A DNA stretch of 12,064 bases from Parcubacteria group bacterium CG11_big_fil_rev_8_21_14_0_20_39_14 (GTDB lineage: Bacteria > Patescibacteriota > Minisyncoccia > Minisyncoccales > GCA-002787255): positions 2,572-14,635 of the forward strand of contig PCWD01000055.1 of the NCBI GenBank assembly GCA_002787255.1, read 5' to 3'. A program made the position numbers and the translations under genes. The notes beneath the pieces are model-generated. The model was not told the origin of the DNA. It worked only from the letters and a program-made list of their open reading frames with translations, and did no database searches. Positions 1 through 5,871 of the stretch are shown in pieces; positions within the stretch are counted from its first letter, which is position 1; every line of letters starts with the position of its first letter.

Positions 1-2
1 CC

Positions 3-473
3 CCACACAAAAATTTTGGTAGTGGGGGTAAAGACGGCAGATATCTGATTTTGCGCCGAACTTTTGAAAAAAGGGCATTTCCGGGCAGATGGACAGTGCC
101 CGGCGGGGGATTGGAGGTTTCGGATTATATTAACACTCCGAAAACCACGCCGGATTCTTGGTATTTTGCGATAGAAAATTCTTTGAGAAGGGAAATAAAA
201 GAAGAAACCGGACTGGAGGTTGGAAAAGTTAAATATCTTTTAGACCTTGTTTTTATTCGTCCGGATAAAATTCCCGTTGTTACTTTAAGTTATTATTGCG
301 ATTGGAAATCGGGCGATGTTAAATTAGATGAAGACAGCATTGATTATGCCTGGGTAACTTATAAAGAAGCCAAAAATTACGATTTAATTGAAGGAATATT
401 GGAAGAGATTGAAATAGTTGACCGAATTTTAAAAGGGGCGAACCTTGATGAAGTAGAATATGGTAAAAAATAA
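3..473 (+). CDS. Nudix hydrolase, 5' end missing and probably frameshifted
   Basis: Nudix enzymes hydrolyse nucleoside diphosphates linked to another moiety, using Mg2+ bound by the Nudix helix. The frame reads DGRYLILRR, then FPGRWTVPGGGLE, then LRREIKEETGLEV, so the catalytic REIKEE core is intact. About 20 residues (VSDYINTPKTTPDSWYFA) lie between GGGLE and the helix, longer than in the standard Nudix box; I associate this insertion with Patescibacteria homologues. The frame is open back to the window edge. A TTG at 51 is the first start-like codon, but the residues before it (GRYLIL) are conserved family sequence, so it is unlikely to be the true start. Frame 1 encodes TKILVVGVK up to base 32, which would join DGRYLIL perfectly if one A were added near base 31: a real frameshift or a sequencing error. 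The substrate cannot be told. The gene ends 93 bases before the methyltransferase. Confidence 0.8.
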   Translation, partial: PHKNFGSGGKDGRYLILRRTFEKRAFPGRWTVPGGGLEVSDYINTPKTTPDSWYFAIENSLRREIKEETGLEVGKVKYLLDLVFIRPDKIPVVTLSYYCDWKSGDVKLDEDSIDYAWVTYKEAKNYDLIEGILEEIEIVDRILKGANLDEVEYGKK

Positions 474-505
474 ATTCATTAGAAAAATTACTAAAAATTA
501 AAAAA

Positions 506-522
506 GGCGCATTATAGAGTAC
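506..522 (+). repeat. Left arm of inverted repeat flanking the restriction-modification cassette
   Basis: GGCGCATTATAGAGTAC matches the reverse complement of 2210-2226 (GGCGCTCTATAGTGTAC) at 14 of 17 positions. The two arms enclose exactly the methyltransferase and endonuclease genes. This could be the end of a mobile cassette or a member of a dispersed repeat family. No transposase lies between the arms. Confidence 0.5.
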
Positions 523-541
523 ATCATGGGGCATACTATAA
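512..541 (+). promoter_or_regulatory. Possible promoter/operator dyad upstream of the methyltransferase
   Basis: TTATAG (512-517) and CTATAA (536-541) are inverted around a centre at about 526. The right half overlaps TACTAT (534-539), a plausible -10 box about 25 bases before the methyltransferase start. No good -35 box and no separate C-protein gene are visible. The dyad overlaps the left cassette repeat, so its regulatory role is uncertain. Confidence 0.25.
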
Positions 542-566
542 GGTGTTGCTATATTGAGATTTGCTT

Positions 567-1445
567 ATGCCTGAAAATTCTAAAAAAATAGATATAGAAT
601 ATAAAAAAACTTGTGATTGTCAAGATAATCATATAAATTGTCTTGATGCTAAAGAGTGGGTTAAAAACCAGGTAGCGGTTTGGGAGTTTTTTTATGAGAA
701 AAGAGATGTTAGAGACAAAAACATTCATCCGGCAGTATTTCCAATTGCTCTGCCTAAAAAATGTATTGAGCTTTTTACTCAAAAAGGAGAATTGGTACTT
801 GATTCTTTTGCGGGCATCGGGACAACACTTATTGCTGCCCAAGATTTAGAGAGAAATGCGGTGGGATTTGACCTTAATAAAAAATATATTGATTATATTA
901 AAAAAAGAATGGCTCAAAATAGATTAGATTTAGGAAGGAAAACAAAGCAACTGGCAATTTGTGGCGATGCCATTAATATTCCCAAATACCTTGAAAAAGA
1001 AACAATATCTTTATGTGTAACTTCGCCTCCTTACGCTATTATGCTTAATCATAAAAGATTAAACAAGAGTATTCGAGGAAACCTTAGAGAAAACAAATAC
1101 TTTAATAAAATTCAACAATATTCAAATAATCCGCGCGACCTTGGAACAATGAAACTCAAAGAATACACGGAGGCATTAGCGGAGATTTACAAAGGAATAT
1201 TACCTCTCTTGAAACCAAAAGCACATTGCGTAATCAATATTAATGATTTGTGGGAAAATAATCATAGATATCCTACGCATAGTTATATTATTGAAGCAAT
1301 GGATAAAGTGGGTTATGAATTTAGGAATATTATTATTTGGGATAAAAGAGATTTAGTAAATAAGGTAGGTATTTACGGTTGGCCGAGTAATTATATTACC
1401 CTTAGCACAACCTTTGAATACATACTTGATTTTTGGAAACCATGA
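567..1445 (+). CDS. Type II DNA methyltransferase (N4-cytosine / N6-adenine family)
   Basis: This SAM-dependent enzyme methylates an exocyclic amino group in DNA to protect host sites. Seen in order in the 292-residue product: a motif X-like HPAVFP (54-59), the SAM-binding motif I DSFAGIGTT (79-87), GFDL for the SAM ribose, and the catalytic motif IV TSPPY (152-156). A variable C-terminal half follows that probably holds the target-recognition region. The motif order X-I-IV puts recognition after catalysis. SPPY is the usual form in N4-cytosine enzymes, which fits the partner because the known MvaI and BcnI methyltransferases make N4-methylcytosine; modification type remains an inference. The ATG at 567 is preferred, with GAG eight bases upstream; a TTG at 561 would add two residues. 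The stop overlaps the start of the endonuclease (ATGA, 1442-1445), indicating translational coupling. All catalytic motifs look intact. Confidence 0.9.
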   Translation: MPENSKKIDIEYKKTCDCQDNHINCLDAKEWVKNQVAVWEFFYEKRDVRDKNIHPAVFPIALPKKCIELFTQKGELVLDSFAGIGTTLIAAQDLERNAVGFDLNKKYIDYIKKRMAQNRLDLGRKTKQLAICGDAINIPKYLEKETISLCVTSPPYAIMLNHKRLNKSIRGNLRENKYFNKIQQYSNNPRDLGTMKLKEYTEALAEIYKGILPLLKPKAHCVININDLWENNHRYPTHSYIIEAMDKVGYEFRNIIIWDKRDLVNKVGIYGWPSNYITLSTTFEYILDFWKP

Positions 1446-2149
1446 TTGGTTATCGGAAAATAATAAGAAAATTAAAGGCAATAAAAAAGAGGAATTATAT
1501 TAAAACTCATCGAGCGGGAACCACAGGAGTAGGAAAAACATTAGAAGACCTATTGGGGATAGAGGAGAACAATGTCCCTGGTCCAAATACGACCATGATT
1601 GAATTAGAATCAGCGCGAAGAGATAGTTCTAGTATGCTCACATTATTTACAAAATCACCCCTTCCCGAGAAAGCAAATTCTGTTTTGCTGCAGAGATATG
1701 GTTATCCATCCGTCCGAGAAAACAAGAAAAAAGAATTACATACCACTGTCAGTGCTATGGAGTTTAATAAATTAAAGGGCAAACTTGGTTTTAAGATTGC
1801 CATTAGAAATAAAAAAGTCAATCTTATAAATCCAAAAAACGAGATTTTAGGCTATTGGGATAAGAATACATTAAAAAAATCTTTTGAAAGAAAACTCCCT
1901 AAATTGCTATATGTAAAAGCGAAGTCAAAAGGAAAAGGCGCCGATGAAGAATTTTGGTTCAATGAAGCCTGGTTACTTAGCAATTTTAATTTTGATAATT
2001 TTTTGAAATTATTAAAAAAGGGAGTAATACTTGTTGATATTAGAATAGGCCAGTATTTTGATGGGAGACCCCATGATCACGGAACAGGGTTTAGGGCGCT
2101 TCCAGATAAATTAGATTTCTGTTTTGAGCATAGAAAAAGGGTGATGTGA
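1442..2149 (+). CDS. MvaI/BcnI-family type II restriction endonuclease, active site apparently altered
   Basis: Members of this family are MutH-like monomeric enzymes that nick CCWGG or CCSGG one strand at a time. The 235-residue product shows TGVGKTLEDLLGIEENN (28-44), then PGPNTTMIELES (46-57), LTLFTKSP (66-73), VDIRIG (198-203) and HDHGTGFR (211-218), all hallmarks of the family, and its length matches MvaI. Family members carry a D-x4-E-x-K metal/catalytic core (D50, E55, K57 in MvaI as I recall). Here the aligned residues are N49, E54 and E56, so both the Asp and the Lys are replaced. E35 of the TLEDLL helix is kept. The protein may therefore be catalytically dead, weak, or a DNA-binding remnant. 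The ATG at 1442 lies in an ATGA overlap with the methyltransferase, preceded by GGAAA; the TTG at 1433 is less likely. The frame is intact. Recognition sequence is unknown. Confidence 0.85.
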   Translation: MIGYRKIIRKLKAIKKRNYIKTHRAGTTGVGKTLEDLLGIEENNVPGPNTTMIELESARRDSSSMLTLFTKSPLPEKANSVLLQRYGYPSVRENKKKELHTTVSAMEFNKLKGKLGFKIAIRNKKVNLINPKNEILGYWDKNTLKKSFERKLPKLLYVKAKSKGKGADEEFWFNEAWLLSNFNFDNFLKLLKKGVILVDIRIGQYFDGRPHDHGTGFRALPDKLDFCFEHRKRVM

Positions 2150-2209
2150 GGGAAAGAAAGGGTTGCAATTGCGCTTAGCAGCTTATCATCTTAAATAAGA
2201 AAAAATAGG

Positions 2210-2226
2210 GTACACTATAGAGCGCC
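2210..2226 (-). repeat. Right arm of inverted repeat flanking the restriction-modification cassette
   Basis: GTACACTATAGAGCGCC is the inverted partner of 506-522 (14 of 17 matches, sharing GGCGC, TATAG and GTAC). It lies 61 bases after the endonuclease stop and 46 bases before the MgtE start. Confidence 0.5.
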
Positions 2227-2237
2227 TCATAGAGCGC
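2217..2237 (+). repeat. Direct repeat pair ATAGAGCGC
   Basis: ATAGAGCGC occurs at 2217-2225 and again at 2229-2237, a 12-base period close to one helical turn. The first copy is part of the right cassette arm. It may be a protein-binding site for MgtE expression or a duplicated cassette end; the sequence alone does not decide. Confidence 0.45.
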
Positions 2238-2271
2238 ACTATTTTTAAATTTATGTTGGATATTTTTCAAA

Positions 2272-3261
2272 ATGACCGAAAACAATAAAGAAAATTATCC
2301 TTCCGATTCGGCCGGGCGCCAGATGACCGCTAAAATTCCCCTGGCAAAACCAGAGGAGACTTTATTTGATGTTGAAAAAAGGCTTCGGGAAAGAAAGGCG
2401 GAGTATGAGACCATTAATTATATCTATGTGATTGATGACAGGGAAATACTGGTTGGCGTAGCTTCCATCAAAGATATTTTTCGATGGCCTAAAGAAAAAA
2501 GAGTTAAAGAGATTATGAAGACAAAATTGGTTACCGCCTCTCCATTTACTGACCAGGAAAAAGTTGTTAACCTGGCTTTAGCCCACAATTTAAAAGCCAT
2601 TCCGGTGGTGGAGACTGGTCGGATTCTGGGGGTAGTGCTTTCTGATAAAATTATTTCAATTTTAAACAGAGAATTTCACGAAGATATTCTTCATTTTTCG
2701 GGTATCAGCAAAGCCCGCCTTGAATATGAAAACACATTATCTGTGCCGCTATTGCAAGGAGTAAGACACCGCCTTCCCTGGTTAATAATCGGATTATTTG
2801 GAGGAATCGGAGCCGCCCAGATTATGGGATTTTTTGAAAAAATAATATCGCAAAATTTAATTTTGGCATTCTTTACCCCCCTCATTGTTTATTTATCCGA
2901 TGCCGTCGGAACCCAGATTCAAACTATCTTCGTTCGGGATTTGGCTATCAGAAATCATATATTTTCTTTGAAGAGGTACATTGCAAAGCAGTTTTCGATA
3001 ACTTTTTTACTTGCTTTAATTTGTTCAATATTGTTTTCAATCGCGGCTTCTTTAATTTGGCAGGATTTTTATTTAAGTTTGGTTGTGGGCATCGCTATAT
3101 TTTTTACTCTCATTTCCGCAGTGTTAATTGCGATTTTGATTCCCTTTTTACTGTTCAGGTTGGGAACCGATCCGGCATTCGGTTCCGGTCCTTCCGCCAC
3201 TATTTTGCAAGATATTTTAAGTGTGGTAATTTATTTTAGTATTGCCTCTTTAATGTTGTGA
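2272..3261 (+). CDS. mgtE: MgtE-like magnesium transporter lacking the N domain
   Basis: MgtE proteins are Mg2+-gated inner-membrane channels that import Mg2+. The 329-residue product starts with the linker YPSDSAGRQMT (9-19). A CBS pair follows (about 20-75 and 80-135), then a connecting helix (about 137-165) and five membrane segments: about 168-188, 196-221, 241-263, 266-296 and 308-329. Family signatures are RLPWL, VGTQIQT in TM2, GTDPAFGSGP (298-307) and an Asp at 314 in TM5 at the place of the conserved pore aspartate. Typical MgtE is about 450 residues; the regulatory N domain is absent, while the CBS Mg2+ sensor remains. The usual GGNAGTQ pore motif reads SDAVGTQ (209-215). The ATG at 2272 has GGA about 12 bases upstream. 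The gene probably has its own transcript: it follows the cassette repeat and ends in a strong hairpin. Function is fairly sure; ion selectivity is inferred. Confidence 0.88.
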   Translation: MTENNKENYPSDSAGRQMTAKIPLAKPEETLFDVEKRLRERKAEYETINYIYVIDDREILVGVASIKDIFRWPKEKRVKEIMKTKLVTASPFTDQEKVVNLALAHNLKAIPVVETGRILGVVLSDKIISILNREFHEDILHFSGISKARLEYENTLSVPLLQGVRHRLPWLIIGLFGGIGAAQIMGFFEKIISQNLILAFFTPLIVYLSDAVGTQIQTIFVRDLAIRNHIFSLKRYIAKQFSITFLLALICSILFSIAASLIWQDFYLSLVVGIAIFFTLISAVLIAILIPFLLFRLGTDPAFGSGPSATILQDILSVVIYFSIASLML

Positions 3262-3264
3262 ACC

Positions 3265-3293
3265 CCGTTAGAAAGGGCGGGGCTTTCTAACGG
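3265..3293 (+). terminator. Hairpin after mgtE, likely transcription terminator
   Basis: CCGTTAGAAAG (3265-3275) pairs perfectly with CTTTCTAACGG (3283-3293) around a 7-base G-rich loop. It starts three bases after the mgtE stop. The following U-tract is weak (TGTAAACCGC), so this could be a factor-assisted terminator or an mRNA-stabilising 3' hairpin rather than a classical intrinsic terminator. Confidence 0.6.
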
Positions 3294-3315
3294 TGTAAAC
3301 CGCTTTATCTTTAGA

Positions 3316-3349
3316 TTTACAAATCGCTGCGATCGCAGCGATTTGTAAA
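3316..3349. repeat. Perfect 34-bp palindrome centred on GATC
   Basis: The left half TTTACAAATCGCTGCGA (3316-3332) is the exact reverse complement of the right half (3333-3349). The centre contains GCGATCGC. It lies between the mgtE hairpin and the glycosidase gene. It could form a bidirectional terminator hairpin or cruciform, or bind a dimeric protein. It is symmetrical, so no strand is assigned. The rest of 3262-3395 shows no coding sequence. Confidence 0.75.
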
Positions 3350-3395
3350 AACCATTTTATTCTTTGGAAGTGAATTAGATTTTAGATTGAAATAA

Positions 3396-4535
3396 ATGAA
3401 ATCAATAAAGAAAATTAAAAATCAACTCATTTCAGAAATGCGCCAATTAAAAGATAGAAAGGGATTTATTCGGGCCGGTTTGCCGAGATTTGGCCGGCTT
3501 TTTGGTCGGGATTCTTTGATTGTTTCCTGGCAGTTATTAAATTATGACCCAGAGATTTGCCGTAAAACTCTGGAAATTTTATCGAAGTTTCAAGGCAAAA
3601 AGTTTGATAAACTCCGCGAAGAAGAACCAGGAAAAATTTTGCACGAAACCGAGCCTAAAAGAAAATGGCATCTCGAAGGTTATGCTTTTCCCTATTACGG
3701 TTCAGTTGATTCCACGCCATTGTATTTAATTCTTTTTGATTTTTATTTTTGGAAAACCAAAGACAAAAAATTTATCCAAAAATATTGGAAAAATATCTTA
3801 AAAGCCCTTGATTGGATGGAAAAATATGGCGATATTGATGGCGACGGATTTTTGGAATATCAAAGAAAAACTCCCAGAGGTCGTTTTCACCAGGGCTGGA
3901 AAGATTGGAAAGAAGATCCTCTTAATATTCAGCCTCCAGTTGCCGTTGTTGAAGCGCAGGGTTATCAATATCTGGCGTTAAAAGAGATTGCTAGATTGGC
4001 CAGAGTTATAAAGGATATAAATTTGACAAAAAAATTAGAAAAAAGAGCCAGGAGATTAAAAATAGATTTTAATAAAAAATTTTGGATGGAAGATAAAAAA
4101 TATTTCGCTTTTGCTCTGGATGGAAGAAAGAACCAGATAAAAAAAATTACTTCCAATTCCGGTCATTTATTATTTACCGGAATTTGCCAAAAAGATAAAG
4201 AAAAATTAATAATTAAAAGATTGTTTCAGCAAGATCTTTGGACCCCTTTTGGCATTAGAACTCATTCATCTCTTGAATCAGATTTTGATCCTCTTGATTA
4301 TCACTTTGGTTCGGTCTGGCCCCATGATAATTGGCTCATCGCTCAAGGTCTTAAAAAACTCGGCTACAAAAAAGAATACCAAAAAATAAAAAAAGCCCTT
4401 TTGAGAGCTTATTGGAAATTGGGCAAGATTCCTGAATTATACGGCGTATTAAATAATCAAATTGTTGAAATTCCCCAGGCCTGTCATCTCCAAGCCTGGG
4501 CAACCGGAGCTCTGCTGAATTTCCTTTCAAATTAA
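3396..4535 (+). CDS. Amylo-alpha-1,6-glucosidase-like (alpha/alpha)6-barrel glycosidase
   Basis: This resembles the catalytic barrel of glycogen-debranching glucosidases and related alpha-glycosidases, which remove glucose from alpha-glucans or small alpha-glucosides. Motifs seen in the 379 residues: RLFGRDS (34-40), YGSVDSTP (101-108), DGDGFLEY (148-155), HQGWKDW (165-171), SNSGHLL (253-259), GIRTHSS (286-292), HFGSVWPHDN (303-312), PELY (346-349) and QAW (366-368). Candidate catalytic acids are D39, D170 and E347, not assigned with certainty. Full-length relatives usually carry an N-terminal beta-sandwich domain; here only the barrel is present and no signal peptide is seen, suggesting a cytoplasmic enzyme. 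The stop codon interlocks with that of the convergent trehalose synthase. The neighbouring TreT and GT4 genes suggest a linked alpha-glucoside pathway. Alternatives are a mannosyl- or glucosylglycerate hydrolase-like activity. The fold is confident, the substrate is not. Confidence 0.78.
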   Translation: MKSIKKIKNQLISEMRQLKDRKGFIRAGLPRFGRLFGRDSLIVSWQLLNYDPEICRKTLEILSKFQGKKFDKLREEEPGKILHETEPKRKWHLEGYAFPYYGSVDSTPLYLILFDFYFWKTKDKKFIQKYWKNILKALDWMEKYGDIDGDGFLEYQRKTPRGRFHQGWKDWKEDPLNIQPPVAVVEAQGYQYLALKEIARLARVIKDINLTKKLEKRARRLKIDFNKKFWMEDKKYFAFALDGRKNQIKKITSNSGHLLFTGICQKDKEKLIIKRLFQQDLWTPFGIRTHSSLESDFDPLDYHFGSVWPHDNWLIAQGLKKLGYKKEYQKIKKALLRAYWKLGKIPELYGVLNNQIVEIPQACHLQAWATGALLNFLSN

Positions 4536-5779
4536 ACTAATTCCTTGAATAATTTTAAATAATCCCGGAGCAGGCGGGGCATCAGAAATTTTTCCTTTAC
4601 GGTTTGATGGGCATTTTTGCCCATTTTTTCGGCTAAGGCAGGGTTTTTTATTATCTGGACAATTCTTTTTGCCGTTTCTTGCGGACTGGAAACCAGAAAG
4701 CCGTTCTCTCCGTTTTTTATCTGAATTTTTATTCCGCCGACATTTCCGCCAATTACCGGTTTTTCTTTCCACATCGCTTCGGCGACCGTGAGTCCAAAAC
4801 CTTCTCGAATCGATTTTTGTAAAATTACGTCTGAACCAACCTGGAAAGCGTTAACAAAAATATCAACTTTTAAACTGCCAAGTTCTTGAGGATCAGAAAA
4901 CATAAAAATATCCGGGTCGCCTCCGGCGTGTTTTTTTACCTGCTTAAAAATTCTCATTGCCTCCGAGTCGTCAAAAGCCAAAAAAAGACCAACCAGGGCT
5001 AATTGGAGGTTGGGAATTTTATTTTTGGCTAAATAATAGGCCTGAATTACACCCATCGGATCTTTCCAGGGATCAAAGCGGGAAACTTGAGTGACCAGGG
5101 GCTTTGTCGGGTCAATGCCAAAACTTTCTAAAATCGTTTTTGCCGTCTGCAAAGATAAAGGCTTGTTTTTGTCCGAAAGAGGGTCAATTGCCGGAGCAAA
5201 AATTTTAATTTTTCTTTTTGGCAATGTCGACGCAACAAATTCTTTGGCGCTGAAAATTATCTTGTCATAAGCCAGAAGTATTGGTTCAATAAAATTCCAG
5301 GTATCCTTATTGGGATGGGAAGTATCAATATGGAAGTGAGCAACCGAGGGATGGAAATTCGGCAAATAGTGAATGACGCCGGCCGGCTGGGGGTCATTGA
5401 TAATCCAGACGTTTGATTCCATATCGAGCATCAGTTCGGCCGATCTCTCCATATGATGTTGATAGAGACGTCTTGCCTTAAAACTTAAAGAGAATTCTTT
5501 GCCCTGGAGGGCGTTATGGAGTTCCTTGGTTAAACCGAAAAATTTTCTGCCAGGAGGTATAATATGCCATTCTGTTTTGAGTCCGATGCCCAGCATAAGT
5601 CCCACCAGGCTTTTTAAAATTTCCGTCACCCCGCCGCCCCTTGGAGTTGAGTTGACAAAAGTGACTTTTAGTCCTTTAAGCTCTTTGGCCAAAATTTTTA
5701 CCTCGTCAAAAAGCTCATCGGAGATTACTCCTTGATAATTTTCCAATTTAATTGTTGGTACTCTTACGTAAGGAAGCAT
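4532..5779 (-). CDS. treT: Trehalose synthase, TreT type (GT4 glycosyltransferase)
   Basis: TreT joins an NDP-glucose (ADP- or UDP-glucose) to glucose with retention, giving trehalose in one step in the cytoplasm. The 415-residue product, the usual length, matches archaeal/thermophile TreT throughout. Motifs: VNSTPRGGGVTE (42-53, acceptor/donor loop), NDPQP (128-132), HIDTSHPN (150-157), TQVSRFDPWKDP (230-241, donor phosphate binding), and LQKSIREGFGLTVAEA (320-335) carrying the retaining GT4 E-x7-E pair (E326, E334). An N-terminal extension of about 15 residues (MLPYVRVPTIKLENYQGV) precedes the usual start region. It is the last gene of a minus-strand operon with three GT4 genes and ends against the glycosidase. 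The ATG at 5779 has no strong ribosome site. A 92-base spacer with a GC-rich patch separates it from the upstream GT4, so it could also have its own promoter. Confidence 0.85.
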   Translation of the reverse strand: MLPYVRVPTIKLENYQGVISDELFDEVKILAKELKGLKVTFVNSTPRGGGVTEILKSLVGLMLGIGLKTEWHIIPPGRKFFGLTKELHNALQGKEFSLSFKARRLYQHHMERSAELMLDMESNVWIINDPQPAGVIHYLPNFHPSVAHFHIDTSHPNKDTWNFIEPILLAYDKIIFSAKEFVASTLPKRKIKIFAPAIDPLSDKNKPLSLQTAKTILESFGIDPTKPLVTQVSRFDPWKDPMGVIQAYYLAKNKIPNLQLALVGLFLAFDDSEAMRIFKQVKKHAGGDPDIFMFSDPQELGSLKVDIFVNAFQVGSDVILQKSIREGFGLTVAEAMWKEKPVIGGNVGGIKIQIKNGENGFLVSSPQETAKRIVQIIKNPALAEKMGKNAHQTVKEKFLMPRLLRDYLKLFKELV

Positions 5780-5871
5780 GTATTAAAAAATCAAAAATTA
5801 AATATCTGCCACAGCCCCTCCTAGCCACCCACGCTCAAGGAAGAGGTCTTATTTGGCAAATATTAAAAATT

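Noticed and set aside
561..566. TTG at 561 as methyltransferase start
   Set aside because: It adds only two residues, and the ATG at 567 has a better-placed GAG; kept as an alternative only.
506..2226. Complete insertion sequence
   Set aside because: The inverted repeats enclose only restriction-modification genes; no transposase and no clear target duplication is seen.
3329..3336. GCGATCGC as a sign of cyanobacterial origin (HIP1)
   Set aside because: Only one copy noticed, explained by the larger palindrome; the protein families do not suggest a cyanobacterium.
4527..4772. Minus-strand ORF overlapping the 3' end of treT
   Set aside because: It lies in another frame of the well-supported treT gene and its sequence is low-complexity Lys/Arg/Asn-rich, as expected for a shadow frame.
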